64,000 nucleotides of DNA from positions 1,462,346 to 1,526,345 of the forward strand of contig NZ_FQVX01000001.1 of the NCBI RefSeq assembly GCF_900129495.1, in the 5' to 3' direction. The position numbers were made by a program, and so were the translations under genes. The DNA is from Geodermatophilus nigrescens. GTDB taxonomy: Bacteria > Actinomycetota > Actinomycetes > Mycobacteriales > Geodermatophilaceae. Positions 17,601 through 27,352 of the stretch are shown here, one piece after another. The stretch's first letter is position 1. Every line of letters starts with the position of its first letter. The notes beneath the pieces are model-generated. The model was not told the origin of the DNA, did no database searches, and saw only the letters and a list, made by a program, of their open reading frames with translations.

Positions 17601-18691
17601 GCAGGCGGTTCGTCGTCGAGGCCGACGGCGGCTCGCGGGGCAACCCCGGGCCGGCCGGCTACGGCGCCCTGGTGCGCGACGCCGACACCGGGCGGGTGCT
17701 CGCCGAGCGAGCGGCGTCGGTCGGTCGGGCGACCAACAACGTGGCCGAGTACGGCGGGCTGGTGGCCGGGCTGCAGGCGGCGCTCGACCTGGACGCGAGC
17801 GCCGACGTCGAGGTCCGGATGGACTCCAAGCTCGTCGTCGAGCAGATGTCGGGGCGCTGGAAGATCAAGCACCCCGACATGCAGAAGCTGGCCGTGCAGG
17901 CCCGCGAGATCGCCCGGCGGCTGGGCAGCGTCCGCTACACCTGGGTGCCGCGCGCGCAGAACGGCGCCGCCGACGCCCTGGCCAACAGCGCGATGGACGG
18001 CCGGCCCGTGCACCGCGACCTCGCCGCCGAGCCGACCGTGGTCGAGGACGACGTCCAGCCGGCCGCCGAGCCCGCGCCGCCGGTCACCACGGTGACGCAC
18101 CTGCTGCGGCACGGGCGCACCGAGCACACCCCCGAGCGCCGCTACAGCGGCCGCAACGACCTGCCCCTGTCGGCCACCGGGCGCGCGGAGGCCGAGGCGG
18201 CCGCCGTCCGGGCGAAGGAGCTCGGCATCGAGGTCGTCGTCGCCTCGCCGCTGCGCCGGACGCGGGAGACCGCCGAGGTCGTGGCCGGCGCGCTCGGCCT
18301 GCCGGTGGACCTCGACGACGACCTGGTCGAGCTCGACTTCGGCGACCTCGAGGGGCTGACCGGCGCCGAGGCGCAGCAGCGGCACCCGCTGGCCGCGCGC
18401 CGGTTCATGTCCGACGTGACGGTGGCCGCGCCGGGCGGCGAGTCGGTGGCCGACGTGTCGCGGCGGGTGGCCCGGGCGCGGGCGCGGCTGCTCGAGCGGC
18501 ACGCCGGGAAGACGGTGCTGCTGGTCAGCCACGTCACGCCGATCAAGCTGATGCTCGCCGCGGGCCTCGGCGTCGGCGACGAGGTGGTGCACCGGGTGTT
18601 CCTCGAGGCGGCGTCGCTGTCGACGGTCGCGTGGAGCTCCGACGGCCGCACCTCGGTCCGCGTCGTCAACGACACGGCGCACCTGCGGTGA
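17597..18691 (+). CDS. bifunctional RNase HI / histidine phosphatase
   Basis: A 364-aa fusion. Residues 1-135 are RNase HI with FVVEADGGSRGNPGP carrying Asp10, Glu51 in NVAEYGGL, Asp76 in RMDSK and a C-terminal ADALAN. Residues about 165-360 are a CobC/phosphoglycerate-mutase-like histidine phosphatase with LLRHGRTEH at about 169 and VSHVTPIK near 313. Rv2228c of M. tuberculosis has the same layout; there the N-terminal part degrades RNA in RNA:DNA hybrids and the C-terminal part is an acid phosphatase related to alpha-ribazole phosphatase. The start is the GTG overlapping the upstream TGA. Confidence 0.93.
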   Translation: MSRRFVVEADGGSRGNPGPAGYGALVRDADTGRVLAERAASVGRATNNVAEYGGLVAGLQAALDLDASADVEVRMDSKLVVEQMSGRWKIKHPDMQKLAVQAREIARRLGSVRYTWVPRAQNGAADALANSAMDGRPVHRDLAAEPTVVEDDVQPAAEPAPPVTTVTHLLRHGRTEHTPERRYSGRNDLPLSATGRAEAEAAAVRAKELGIEVVVASPLRRTRETAEVVAGALGLPVDLDDDLVELDFGDLEGLTGAEAQQRHPLAARRFMSDVTVAAPGGESVADVSRRVARARARLLERHAGKTVLLVSHVTPIKLMLAAGLGVGDEVVHRVFLEAASLSTVAWSSDGRTSVRVVNDTAHLR

Positions 18692-18695
18692 CACC

Positions 18696-18712
18696 GCGGT
18701 CCTCCGGACCGC
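18696..18712. terminator. short hairpin between convergent genes
   Basis: GCGGTCC-TCC-GGACCGC, a perfect 7-bp stem with a 3-nt loop, fills the 35-bp gap between the convergent RNase H and ABC ATPase genes. It probably serves both directions, without a T-tract. Confidence 0.5.
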
Positions 18713-18726
18713 ACCGCCGCCAGGAA

Positions 18727-19470
18727 CTACAGGCGCCCCGCGTCGATGACCCGGGCGAGGAACTGCCGCGTGCGCGGGTGCTCCGGCTCGCCGAGCACCT
18801 GCGCCGGCGGGCCGGACTCCAGCAGCACCCCGCCGTCGAGGAAGGCCACCGTGTCGGCCACCTGGCGGGCGAAGCCCATCTCGTGGGTGGCCATCACGAT
18901 CGTCATGCCCTGACCGGCCACCTCGCGCACCAGCGCGAGCACCTCACCGACGAGCTCGGGGTCCAGCGCGCTGGTCACCTCGTCGAGCAGCAGCACCCGC
19001 GGGCGGACGGCGAGCGCGCGCACGATCGCCACCCGCTGCTGCTGGCCGCCCGACAGCCGGTCGGGGTACTCGGCGGCCTTGTCGGCCAGCCCGATCCGCG
19101 CCAGCAGGCCGCGCGCCTCCTCGACCGCCTCCGCCCGCGGCCGCCCGTGCACGGCGGTCGGCGCGAGCGTCACGTTGTCGAGCACCGACAGGTGGGGGAA
19201 GAGGTTGTAGGCCTGGAAGACGACGCCCATCCGCCGGCGCACCCGGTCGGCGTCGACCCGCGGGTCGGTGACGTCCTCGCCGTCGAGCAGCACCTGGCCG
19301 TCGTCGACGGTCTCCAGCAGCGACGCGCAGCGCAGCAGCGTCGACTTGCCCGACCCCGACCCGCCGATGAGCGCCACCACCCGGTGCTCGTCGACGGCGA
19401 GGTCCACGCCGCGCAGCACGACGTTCGACCCGAACGCCTTCACGATGTTCCGCAGCTCGAGGACGCTCAC
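18727..19470 (-). CDS. amino-acid ABC transporter ATP-binding protein
   Basis: ABC ATPase of the polar amino acid uptake type (GlnQ/HisP-like), 247 aa. Walker A GGSGSGKST, Q-loop VFQAYNLFPH, signature LSGGQQQR, Walker B VLLLDEVTSALD and the H-switch ATHEMGF are all intact. The phrases NLFPH and MATHEMGFAR are typical of amino-acid importers. The GTG at 19470 overlaps the permease stop (GTGA). It forms an operon with the permease and binding protein that precede it. The particular amino acid is not determined. Confidence 0.93.
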   Translation of the reverse strand: MSVLELRNIVKAFGSNVVLRGVDLAVDEHRVVALIGGSGSGKSTLLRCASLLETVDDGQVLLDGEDVTDPRVDADRVRRRMGVVFQAYNLFPHLSVLDNVTLAPTAVHGRPRAEAVEEARGLLARIGLADKAAEYPDRLSGGQQQRVAIVRALAVRPRVLLLDEVTSALDPELVGEVLALVREVAGQGMTIVMATHEMGFARQVADTVAFLDGGVLLESGPPAQVLGEPEHPRTRQFLARVIDAGRL

Positions 19471-20375
19471 AGCAGCGACCCGCTCTGCTGGCGGCGGCGC
19501 GCCCGCGCGGTGACGGCGTCGGCCAGCCGGGCCGACGGGACGGCGAGCAGCACGAACAGCAGCCCGGCGACGACGTAGGGCGTGAAGTTGAAGGTCTGCC
19601 CGACCTGGATCTGCGCCGAGCGGACGGCGTCGATCGCGCCGAGCACGGAGATCAGGCCGACGTCCTTCTGCAGCGCGACGAAGTCGTTGAGCAGGGCCGG
19701 GGTGACCGTGCGCAGCGCCTGCGGCAGCACCACGATCCGCATCGTCTGGCGGTGGGTGAGCCCGAGGGAGCGGGCGGCGGCGCGCTGGCTGGGGTGCACC
19801 GACTCGATGCCGGCGCGGAACACCTCGGCCACGTAGGCGGAGTAGACGAGCACGATCGCCGCCGTCCCGAGGACGAACGGCGACGTCGGCACGCCCTGCA
19901 GGCCGAGCGCGGGGAACCCGAAGCCGACCAGGTACAGCACGATGATCAGCGGGATGCCGCGGAACAGGTCGACGTAGACCGTGGCGAGGATCCGCAGCGG
20001 CGCCCACGCCGGCCCGCGCAGGGTCCGCAGTGCGGCGGTGCCGAGCCCGACGAGGAGCACGAGCAGCCCGCCGACGACGAGCACCTGCAGGTTGACCAGC
20101 AGCCCCTCGGCGATCTCCGGCAGCGCGTCGAGCGCGGCCGACGGCGAGAAGAACGTGGCCTGCACCCGCGGCCAGCCCGGCGAGCGGGTGACCGCGAGGT
20201 AGGCGACGACGGCGAACAGCAGCGTCGAGGCCAGCGCGACCAGCGTCGAGCGCCGGGCCCGGCGGGTGCGCCAGGCCCGGCGCTCGAGCTCGAGCGCGCT
20301 CGGCGGGGGCAGCGCCCCGCCGGGGAGGACGGTGCTCAGGACAGGACGGGCGCGTCGGCGACGTCGGAGAGCCAC
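19467..20375 (-). CDS. amino-acid ABC transporter permease (HisM/GlnP-like)
   Basis: Inner-membrane permease of about 302 aa with an N-terminal helix near residue 40 and about four further helices. The EAA-loop segment ESVHPSQRAAARSLGL ('EAA---G') contacts the ATPase. The start is uncertain. GTG at 20375 overlaps the binding-protein gene by 40 bp and lacks a good ribosome binding site. CTG at 20339 forms a CTGA overlap with the binding-protein stop, like the GTGA overlap used by the next gene. The next GTG downstream would delete the first helix. I keep 20375 as the conventional choice. Confidence 0.85.
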   Translation of the reverse strand: MALRRRRRARPVLSTVLPGGALPPPSALELERRAWRTRRARRSTLVALASTLLFAVVAYLAVTRSPGWPRVQATFFSPSAALDALPEIAEGLLVNLQVLVVGGLLVLLVGLGTAALRTLRGPAWAPLRILATVYVDLFRGIPLIIVLYLVGFGFPALGLQGVPTSPFVLGTAAIVLVYSAYVAEVFRAGIESVHPSQRAAARSLGLTHRQTMRIVVLPQALRTVTPALLNDFVALQKDVGLISVLGAIDAVRSAQIQVGQTFNFTPYVVAGLLFVLLAVPSARLADAVTARARRRQQSGSLL

Positions 20376-21226
20376 TGCTGCTCGAGGTCGGCGAGCGTGC
20401 CGTCCTCGCGCAGGGCGTCGACGGCCTGGCTGACGCAGTCGGTGAGCGGGCTGTCCTTGGCGAGGAGCAGGCCGAACTGGTCGCCCTCGGCCGTGGAGCT
20501 CTCGCCCGAGTCCTCGATCTGGCCCACGATCACGCCGTTGTCGAGCTCGGCGGCGGTGATGTAGAAGGCCGTCGGCAGGTCGACGACGATCGCGTCCACC
20601 TGGCCGTTCTGCAGCGCGAGCTTGGCGTCGTCGTTGGTGTTGAACACGACCGGGTCGGACTCGGGGTCGATCACCGTGGTGAGGACGTCGAGGCTGGTGG
20701 TGGCCACCTGGGCGCCGAGGCGGAGGCCGCGCAGCTCGTCGAGGCTCGCCGCGCCGTCGGCCGCGGAGCCGGCGGTGGTGATGACGGCCTGGCTGACCGT
20801 GTAGTACGGCGAGGAGAAGTCGACGGCCTGCCGGCGCTCCTCGGTGATCGAGAACTGGTTGATGTCGAAGTCGAAGGGCCGCGGGCCGGGCTGGATGGCG
20901 GCGTTGAACGGCACGCGGGTCCAGGTGACGTCGTCCTCGGCGTAGCCCAGCTGCTCGGCGACGGCGTAGGCGACGGCGGACTCGAAGCCCTCGCCGTTCT
21001 CCGGGGTGTCGTCGACCATCCACGGCTCGTAGGCGGGCTGGTCGGTGGCGATGGTCAGGGTGCCCGGCTCGAGGGTGTCGAGCTCGTCGGGCGTGCACGC
21101 GCCGGTGGTGGCCGAGCCGCCGCCGGAGGAGGCGCCGGCGTCGGTCGACTCCTCCTGCGGGGCGCAGGCCACGACTGCGAGGGTGGTGGCGGCGGCCAGG
21201 ACGAGGGGGAGGGGGCGACGGCGCAT
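20336..21226 (-). CDS. amino-acid ABC transporter substrate-binding lipoprotein
   Basis: Periplasmic-type binding protein family 3, 296 aa. A lipoprotein signal peptide ends in LAVVAC (lipobox, Cys about residue 21) followed by a Ser/Gly linker. The core has GTLTIATDQPAYEPW, the FDFDINQFSIT segment and the DAIVVDLPTAFY hinge-region motif typical of polar amino acid receptors. The ATG at 21226 is preceded by AAGGGA and is favoured over an upstream in-frame start at 21295, which would bury the signal peptide. It is the first gene of the three-gene importer operon. Confidence 0.9.
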   Translation of the reverse strand: MRRRPLPLVLAAATTLAVVACAPQEESTDAGASSGGGSATTGACTPDELDTLEPGTLTIATDQPAYEPWMVDDTPENGEGFESAVAYAVAEQLGYAEDDVTWTRVPFNAAIQPGPRPFDFDINQFSITEERRQAVDFSSPYYTVSQAVITTAGSAADGAASLDELRGLRLGAQVATTSLDVLTTVIDPESDPVVFNTNDDAKLALQNGQVDAIVVDLPTAFYITAAELDNGVIVGQIEDSGESSTAEGDQFGLLLAKDSPLTDCVSQAVDALREDGTLADLEQQWLSDVADAPVLS

Positions 21227-21302
21227 GGGAGTCCCTTGGCTGAGGTCGGTGCGGCGCGGGAATCGTAGGTCCGGGGGCGGTGTGTCCGGCCTCACCTCGC
21301 TT

Positions 21303-21322
21303 GCTCAACCGACGAGTTGAGC
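21303..21322. promoter_or_regulatory. inverted repeat in divergent promoter region
   Basis: GCTCAAC and GTTGAGC flank a 6-nt centre, in the 157-bp gap between the divergently transcribed ABC importer and DHFR-like genes. It may be an operator for either side. Its regulator is unknown. Confidence 0.35.
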
Positions 21323-21383
21323 ACGGCGGCGCGGTCTGACCCCCAGCGGCTCCGCCGGGGAGCCGGGACGCAGGAGGTGCGCC

Positions 21384-21974
21384 ATGGGCGCGGTGGTGCT
21401 GTTCGCGGCGGTCTCGCTGGACGGGTTCGTCGGCCGCGACGACGACATGCCGGGGCCGCTGTTCGACTGGTACGGCAACGGGGACGTGGAGCTGACCTTC
21501 AGCGACCCCGCCCGGCCGTTCCGGGTGACCGCCCCGACGGCGGAGTTCCTGCGCGAGTTCGCCGGCCGGGTGGGCGTCATGGTCTGCGGCCGCCGGCTGT
21601 TCGACATCACCGACGGCTGGGGCGGCGTGCCGCCGAACGGCGAGCACGTCGTCGTCGTGACGCACCGGCCGGCCGACGACTGGCCGCACCGGGGCACCGC
21701 GCCCTTCACCTTCGCGCCGGACGTGCCGGCGGCGGTGGAGCGCGCCCGGGAGATCGCCGGCGATCGGGACGTCACGGTGACCGCCGGCGACGTCGGCGGG
21801 CAGGCGCTGCGGGCGGGCCTGGTCGACCGGGTGGTGCTGGCGCAGGTCCCGGTGGTGCTCGGCTCGGGCCGCCCCTACTTCGGCGCGGGCGGCCCGCCGG
21901 AGATCGCGTTCGAGGACCCGCGGGTGGTGCAGGGCAGCCGGGTGACCTTCCTGTCGTTCGACGTCCGGGGCTGA
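21384..21974 (+). CDS. dihydrofolate reductase family protein (RibD C-terminal domain)
   Basis: Single-domain RibD-C/DHFR-like reductase, 196 aa. The N-terminal SLDGFVG is the family signature, MVCGRRLFD the second strand motif, and [25 protein letters not shown] the C-terminal NADPH-fold part. Such stand-alone proteins are NADPH-dependent reductases of unknown substrate and rarely true folate enzymes. The ATG at 21384 is preceded by GGAGGT with ideal spacing. It is transcribed alone between the ABC importer and nadA. Confidence 0.85.
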   Translation: MGAVVLFAAVSLDGFVGRDDDMPGPLFDWYGNGDVELTFSDPARPFRVTAPTAEFLREFAGRVGVMVCGRRLFDITDGWGGVPPNGEHVVVVTHRPADDWPHRGTAPFTFAPDVPAAVERAREIAGDRDVTVTAGDVGGQALRAGLVDRVVLAQVPVVLGSGRPYFGAGGPPEIAFEDPRVVQGSRVTFLSFDVRG

Positions 21975-22104
21975 CGACCGGCGCTGCCGTCCGACGGTGA
22001 GCGGGAAGCGGGCCGGGGCGGCCGGCGTTGTACCCGGCGCACCCCGGTCCGGCCTCCGACGGCGGGACGGGGACGATGAGCCCCCCGCATCTCCGAGGAG
22101 CCCC

Positions 22105-23136
22105 GTGACCGCGACCATCGCGCCCGCCACCCCCGCCGTCGCCGGCGACGAGCGCACCCTGTCGCCCGCCGAGTACGAGACCTGGGCGGCCGAGGTCCGC
22201 CGGCTGGCCGACGAGCGCGGCGCGGTCGTGCTCGCGCACAACTACCAGGTGCCCGAGATCCAGGACGTCGCCCACTTCACCGGCGACTCGCTCTACCTCT
22301 CGCGGGTCGCGGCGCAGACCGACGCCCGCGAGATCGTCTTCTGCGGCGTCCACTTCATGGCCGAGACCGCGAAGATCCTCTCGCCGGACAAGACGGTGCT
22401 GCTGCCCGACCACGCGGCCGGCTGCTCGCTGGCCGACTCGATCACCGCCGAGCAGCTGCGCGAGTGGAAGGCCGAGCACCCGGGCGCCGTCGTGGTCAGC
22501 TACGTCAACACCACCGCCGCGGTGAAGGCCGAGACCGACATCTGCTGCACGTCGTCGAACGCCGCCGACGTCATTCGCTCGATCCCCGAGGACCGCGAGA
22601 TCCTCTTCTGCCCCGACCAGTTCCTCGGCGCGCACGTCAAGCGCGTGACCGGGCGGGAGAACATCCACGTGTGGGCGGGGGAGTGCCACGTGCACGCGGG
22701 CATCAGCCCGGCCGACGTGCGCGCGCAGATCGCCGCGCACCCGGACGCGGAGATCCTCGTGCACCCCGAGTGCGGCTGCACCACCTCGGTGCTCGACCTG
22801 GTCAGCCACGGCGACCTGCCCGCCGACCGCACCCGCGTGCTGTCCACCGGGGGCATGGTCGAGGCCGCGGCGCGGACCTCGTCGGGCCAGGTGCTGGTGG
22901 CCACCGAGGTCGGCATCCTGCACCAGCTGCGGGCGCTCAACAGCGGGACGGCGTTCATCCCGATGAACGAGCGCGCCGCCTGCCGCTACATGAAGATGAT
23001 CACCCCGGCCAAGCTGCTGCACACGCTGCGCACCGGCGAGGGCGCGATCGACGTCGACCCGGAGACCGCCGCCCGCGCCCGCCGTGCCGTCGAGGCGATG
23101 GTCGCCATCGGCGAGCCCGGCCGCGGCGGCGAATGA
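22105..23136 (+). CDS. nadA: quinolinate synthase
   Basis: NadA, 343 aa, condenses iminoaspartate with dihydroxyacetone phosphate to quinolinate for NAD synthesis and carries a [4Fe-4S] cluster. The cluster and active-site regions read [18 protein letters not shown] and HPECGC. The N-terminal LAHNYQ and the C-terminal [14 protein letters not shown] are also diagnostic. The GTG at 22105 is preceded by GAGGAG; an earlier in-frame start at 21997 would add a proline/arginine-rich tail with no family match. Unusually, nadB and nadC do not follow, so the NAD genes are split in this genome. A dispersed hairpin repeat follows the stop. Confidence 0.95.
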   Translation: MTATIAPATPAVAGDERTLSPAEYETWAAEVRRLADERGAVVLAHNYQVPEIQDVAHFTGDSLYLSRVAAQTDAREIVFCGVHFMAETAKILSPDKTVLLPDHAAGCSLADSITAEQLREWKAEHPGAVVVSYVNTTAAVKAETDICCTSSNAADVIRSIPEDREILFCPDQFLGAHVKRVTGRENIHVWAGECHVHAGISPADVRAQIAAHPDAEILVHPECGCTTSVLDLVSHGDLPADRTRVLSTGGMVEAAARTSSGQVLVATEVGILHQLRALNSGTAFIPMNERAACRYMKMITPAKLLHTLRTGEGAIDVDPETAARARRAVEAMVAIGEPGRGGE

Positions 23137-23137
23137 A

Positions 23138-23193
23138 GGACCACCCTTCCCCGCACGCCTCGCAAGCTCGGCGCGGGACCCTGAAGGGCGGCC
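23138..23193. repeat. dispersed intergenic hairpin repeat, copy 2
   Basis: Same architecture as 16761-16817: GGACCACCCTTC and GAAGGGCGGCC form the outer arms and a CCTCGCAAGCTCGGCGCGGG core lies between. It fills the space between the convergent nadA and permease genes. The arms differ in sequence from copy 1 but keep pairing, as expected for a structure under selection. Confidence 0.65.
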
Positions 23194-23199
23194 GTTCCA

Positions 23200-24435
<1,236 letters not shown>

Positions 24436-24436
24436 C

Positions 24437-25189
24437 TCAGATGCGGGTGAACAGGTAGACCGAGACCGCGACGCCGAAGGCCACGATGAGCACCCGCAGC
24501 GGCGTCGCGGGGATGCGGCTGGCGATCCGCGCGCCGGCGAACCCGCCGACCAGGCTGGCCGGCGCCGCGACGGCGACCACCTCCCAGGCGATCGGCCCGA
24601 ACAGCCCGAAGACGACGAGGGTGACCGTCGCCGTCACCGCCGACAGCGCCGACTTGAGCGCGTTGGCCAGCGCCAGCCGGTGCAGCGCCGTCCCGAGGAC
24701 CCCGACCAGGATGACGCCGAGCGCCCCGCCGAAGTAGCCGCCGTAGACGGTGGCGAGGAACAGCGCGACGTAGAGCCACCACGGGTCGCGCACGGCGCCG
24801 TCGTCGCGGTCGCGCAGCCGGCGGGTGAGCAGCGGCTGCACCGCCAGCAGCAGGCTGGCGAGCAGCACGAGCACCGGCACGACGACGTCGAAGGCCTCGC
24901 TGGGCGTGGTCAGCAGCAGCACGCTGCCGGCCGTGCCGCCGAGCACCGCGACGACGCCGAGGCGCACGAGCCGCCCGCGCTGGCCGGCGTACTCGCGGCG
25001 GAAGCCGAGCATCCCGCCGAGGTAGCCGGGCCACTGCGACACCGAGTTGGTCACGTTGGCCGCCACGGTGGGCAGGCCGAGCGCGACGAGGGTGGGGAAG
25101 AGGATCAGCGAGCCGCCGCCGGCGATCGAGTTGATGACGCCGGCGAGCAGGGAGACCGCCGCGGCGATGACCAGGTCGGCGGCGGACAC
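24437..25189 (-). CDS. sulfite exporter TauE/SafE family protein
   Basis: A 250-aa permease with about eight helices. The N-terminal GVINSIAGGGSLILFPTLVALG and the mirror-image GGYFGGALGVILVG are the two-repeat TauE/SafE signature. Transport of sulfite or organosulfonates is typical of the family, but the substrate is unknown here. GTG at 25189 lacks a Shine-Dalgarno but has TAGGCT 8 nt upstream, suggesting a leaderless message. It is co-transcribed with the SLC13-like permease. Confidence 0.85.
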   Translation of the reverse strand: MSAADLVIAAAVSLLAGVINSIAGGGSLILFPTLVALGLPTVAANVTNSVSQWPGYLGGMLGFRREYAGQRGRLVRLGVVAVLGGTAGSVLLLTTPSEAFDVVVPVLVLLASLLLAVQPLLTRRLRDRDDGAVRDPWWLYVALFLATVYGGYFGGALGVILVGVLGTALHRLALANALKSALSAVTATVTLVVFGLFGPIAWEVVAVAAPASLVGGFAGARIASRIPATPLRVLIVAFGVAVSVYLFTRI

Positions 25190-25197
25190 GGGGCGGG

Positions 25198-25207
25198 AGC
25201 CTACGGT
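25198..25207. promoter_or_regulatory. overlapping divergent -10 boxes
   Basis: On the minus strand TAGGCT (25203-25198) is 8 nt from the TauE GTG. On the plus strand TACGGT (25202-25207) is 6 nt from the ATG at 25214. The two boxes overlap by 2 bp, so the 24-bp gap seems to hold two face-to-face leaderless promoters that cannot fire simultaneously. Confidence 0.4.
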
Positions 25208-25213
25208 GGCGCC

Positions 25214-25576
25214 ATGCGCCTCCCCGCCCCGGCGACCTGGCTGGCCGCCGCCCTCGGCGGATCCGGCGTGCTGCACCTGGTGCGGCCGCGGACCTACGAG
25301 TGGCTGGTGCCCCCGGAGCTCGGCGACGCCCGCTCCTGGGTGCTCGGCAGCGGGGTGGCCGAGGTGGCCACCGCGGCGCTCCTGGCCGCGCCGCCCACCC
25401 GCCGGGCCGGGGGCTGGGCCGCCGCCGGGCTGCTGGCGTCGTTCGTGCCGGCGCACCTGCACCACCTCCGCATCGCGCGGGGGAGGCCGGCGCTGCTGGC
25501 CGCCGGGGTGCTGCGGCTGCCGCTGCAGGCGCCGATGATCGGCGCGGCGCTGCGGGTGGCCCGGGGCCGGGCGTGA
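25214..25576 (+). CDS. DoxX-like small membrane protein
   Basis: A 120-aa protein with four hydrophobic segments. Features such as GSGVLHLVRPRTYEWLVP near residue 16, GVAEVATAALLAAP and PAHLHHLRIARGRP resemble DoxX/DoxD-related membrane proteins, which often accompany redox or sulfur genes. The function is unknown. The ATG at 25214 appears leaderless. Its stop codon overlaps the GTG of the following PIG-L deacetylase gene (GTGA). Confidence 0.75.
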   Translation: MRLPAPATWLAAALGGSGVLHLVRPRTYEWLVPPELGDARSWVLGSGVAEVATAALLAAPPTRRAGGWAAAGLLASFVPAHLHHLRIARGRPALLAAGVLRLPLQAPMIGAALRVARGRA

Positions 25577-26292
25577 CCGAGCCCTTCCCCACGGACTGGG
25601 AGCGCGCGCTGGTCGTCGTCGCCCACCCCGACGACGTCGAGTACGGGAGCGCGGCCGCCGTCGCCGCGTGGACCGACGCCGGGCGGGACGTCCGGTACCT
25701 GCTGGCCACCCGCGGGGAGGCCGGCATCGCCGGGCTGCCGCCGGGGGAGGCGGGGCCGCTGCGCGAGCGGGAGCAGCGGGCGTCGGCGGCGGTGGTCGGC
25801 GTCTCGGAGGTCGAGTTCCTCGGGTTCCCCGACGGCCGGCTCGTCGAGGGGCTGGAGCTGCGCCGGTCGCTGGCCGCGGCGATCCGCCGGCACCGGCCGG
25901 AGCTGGTGGTGACGATGCACTTCGGCGAGACGTGGACGCCGCCGGGCGTGGCCCCGGCGTACTGGAACAGCGCCGACCACCGGGCGCTCGGCCGCTCTGT
26001 GATCGACGCGGTGGGCGACGCCGCCAACGAGTGGATCTTCCCCGAGCTCGCCGGGCAGGAGCCGTGGCGGGGCGTGCGCTGGGTCGCCGTCGCCACGCCG
26101 GTCGGGGCGACGCACGCCGTCGACGTCACCGACGTCGTCGACCGGGCGGTGGCCTCGCTGGCCGAGCACCGCCGCTACCTCGAGGCGCTGTCGGACGACC
26201 CGGTCGAGGAGCAGGCACGGCGACAGGTCGAGATGGCGACGCCGGAGGTGGACGGCCGGCGCAGGACCGGCTTCGCGCTGTACGCCGGCTGA
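25573..26292 (+). CDS. PIG-L family N-acetyl-sugar deacetylase
   Basis: LmbE/PIG-L zinc hydrolase, 239 aa. The zinc motif AHPDDVEYG is at residue 17 and the distal histidine motif SADHRALG (HxxxH region) near 136. Relatives include the mycothiol enzymes MshB and Mca. This copy lacks strong features of either and is next to a DoxX-like gene rather than mycothiol genes, so the substrate (an N-acetylglucosaminyl or other N-acyl compound) is left open. The start GTG overlaps the upstream stop. Confidence 0.88.
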   Translation: MTEPFPTDWERALVVVAHPDDVEYGSAAAVAAWTDAGRDVRYLLATRGEAGIAGLPPGEAGPLREREQRASAAVVGVSEVEFLGFPDGRLVEGLELRRSLAAAIRRHRPELVVTMHFGETWTPPGVAPAYWNSADHRALGRSVIDAVGDAANEWIFPELAGQEPWRGVRWVAVATPVGATHAVDVTDVVDRAVASLAEHRRYLEALSDDPVEEQARRQVEMATPEVDGRRRTGFALYAG

Positions 26293-26323
26293 GCGCGCCG
26301 GCCGTCCACCCCTCAGGCGGGCG

Positions 26324-26947
26324 TCACGGCAGGAAGCTCACGTGGACGTGGTCCATGTGGTTGGCCGTCGGCGAGCCGCGGTCGGCCATGGCCTGCCAGC
26401 CGGACCCGCCGACCAGCCAGATCCGCTGCTGCCAGATGACGTACTCGACGCGCAGCCGTGCCGCGTTGTCGATGACGAACTGGGCGACCGCGTGCCCCTT
26501 CGCCGCGTCGGCGTAGACCATGAAGTCGGCGGCCAGTTCCTGCGTGGGGGAGTGCCCGGGCCGGGTCAGGACGGTGGACACCGCGAAGGCCTGCGTGACC
26601 TCCGCGACGGCCGGCCGCACGTGCGGCGCCCAGGCGCTGTAGGCGGTCGACGTCGGGGTCGGTGCCCCGGTGAGGTCCGTGGCGACGGCGACGACGGCGG
26701 TGGCCGCCGCGGCGGCGGGCGCGGGTGCGGGAGCCGCCGCCGGTGCGGGAGCCGCTGCCGGCGCGGCAGCGGGGGCGGGTGCCGGGACGGCGTCGCCGCG
26801 GCCGGACCAGTGCTCGGACCAGCCGCCCCGGTCGGGACGGTCGCCGTCCCAGGATCGGTCCGCGGAGGCGGCCGACTGGCCGGCCAGGCAGATCGCGACG
26901 GTGGCGGTGCCGACGGTGAGCGTGCGGCGGAGGGCGTGTCTGCGCAT
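26324..26947 (-). CDS. secreted cell-wall-associated protein with ARB_07466-like C-terminal domain
   Basis: A 207-aa exported protein. A signal peptide ends near SAASA|DRS (residue about 29). A low-complexity Ala/Pro tract (residues about 55-82) follows, then a C-terminal domain of about 115 residues with [23 protein letters not shown] and HMDHVHVSF. This domain is found at the end of actinobacterial NlpC/P60 and transglycosylase proteins. Its DHVHVS ending recalls M15/LAS peptidases, but a complete zinc site is not obvious. ATG at 26947 has AGGAG 12 nt upstream. The long leader contains a c-di-AMP riboswitch, which fits a role in wall remodelling. Confidence 0.82.
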   Translation of the reverse strand: MRRHALRRTLTVGTATVAICLAGQSAASADRSWDGDRPDRGGWSEHWSGRGDAVPAPAPAAAPAAAPAPAAAPAPAPAAAAATAVVAVATDLTGAPTPTSTAYSAWAPHVRPAVAEVTQAFAVSTVLTRPGHSPTQELAADFMVYADAAKGHAVAQFVIDNAARLRVEYVIWQQRIWLVGGSGWQAMADRGSPTANHMDHVHVSFLP

Positions 26948-27199
26948 GACGAGGAGAGCTCCTGTCGTGTGGCCCCGCGCGGTCCCGCCGTCTGCTCGGC
27001 AGGGGACCGCCCCGGGGCAGGGGAGGGCACGGGGTCCGGGACGGCGCGCGGCAGCCCGGGCGGGCGTGTGCGGAGGCCGGTCGGGTCCGGATCCCGGAGG
27101 CGCGGCGGCCGGCGCGGGTGCGCGGGCCACGGCGAGGTGTCTGGGGGCGGGGCGCGTCGGGGCAGGCGCCGACGGCGCTCCCCGTGTCGCGGCTCTCCG

Positions 27200-27352
27200 T
27201 TTCTCCCGTGGCCGCCTACCGGGTCAGCTGACGGGTTCGGGCGGGGATGTCGCCCTACCCACCTCCCGGGAGGACCGGGCGGTGGGACTCACCCCGGTGA
27301 CGCGGTGGGTCCCCGGCTCGCGGCCACAGGCGTGGTCCGCGACTCGGCGGCG
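27200..27352 (-). promoter_or_regulatory. c-di-AMP riboswitch (ydaO/yuaA type)
   Basis: Read on the minus strand, this leader contains in order GCCGAGTC, GCCGGGGACCCA, GGGGTGAGTCCC, GGTAGGG, GCCCGAACCCGTCAGCTGAC, GGTAGGCGG and CACGGGAGA. That is the order and near-consensus sequence of the ydaO-type c-di-AMP aptamer known upstream of actinobacterial wall-remodelling genes (for example rpf and NlpC/P60 genes). It lies about 250 nt upstream of the secreted wall protein at 26324-26947, on the same strand. A GCGCC-GTC-GGCGC hairpin at 27166-27178 follows and could be part of the expression platform. The family is usually an OFF switch when c-di-AMP is high. I see nothing else between 27353 and the phosphoketolase start. 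Confidence 0.85.

Noticed and set aside
13919..18694. A 1591-codon open frame on the minus strand across the NIF3, symporter, zinc-ribbon and RNase H region
   Set aside because: It is antisense to five well-supported genes and its translation is a low-complexity His/Arg/Gly/Asp mix. Such long shadow frames are expected in DNA this GC-rich.
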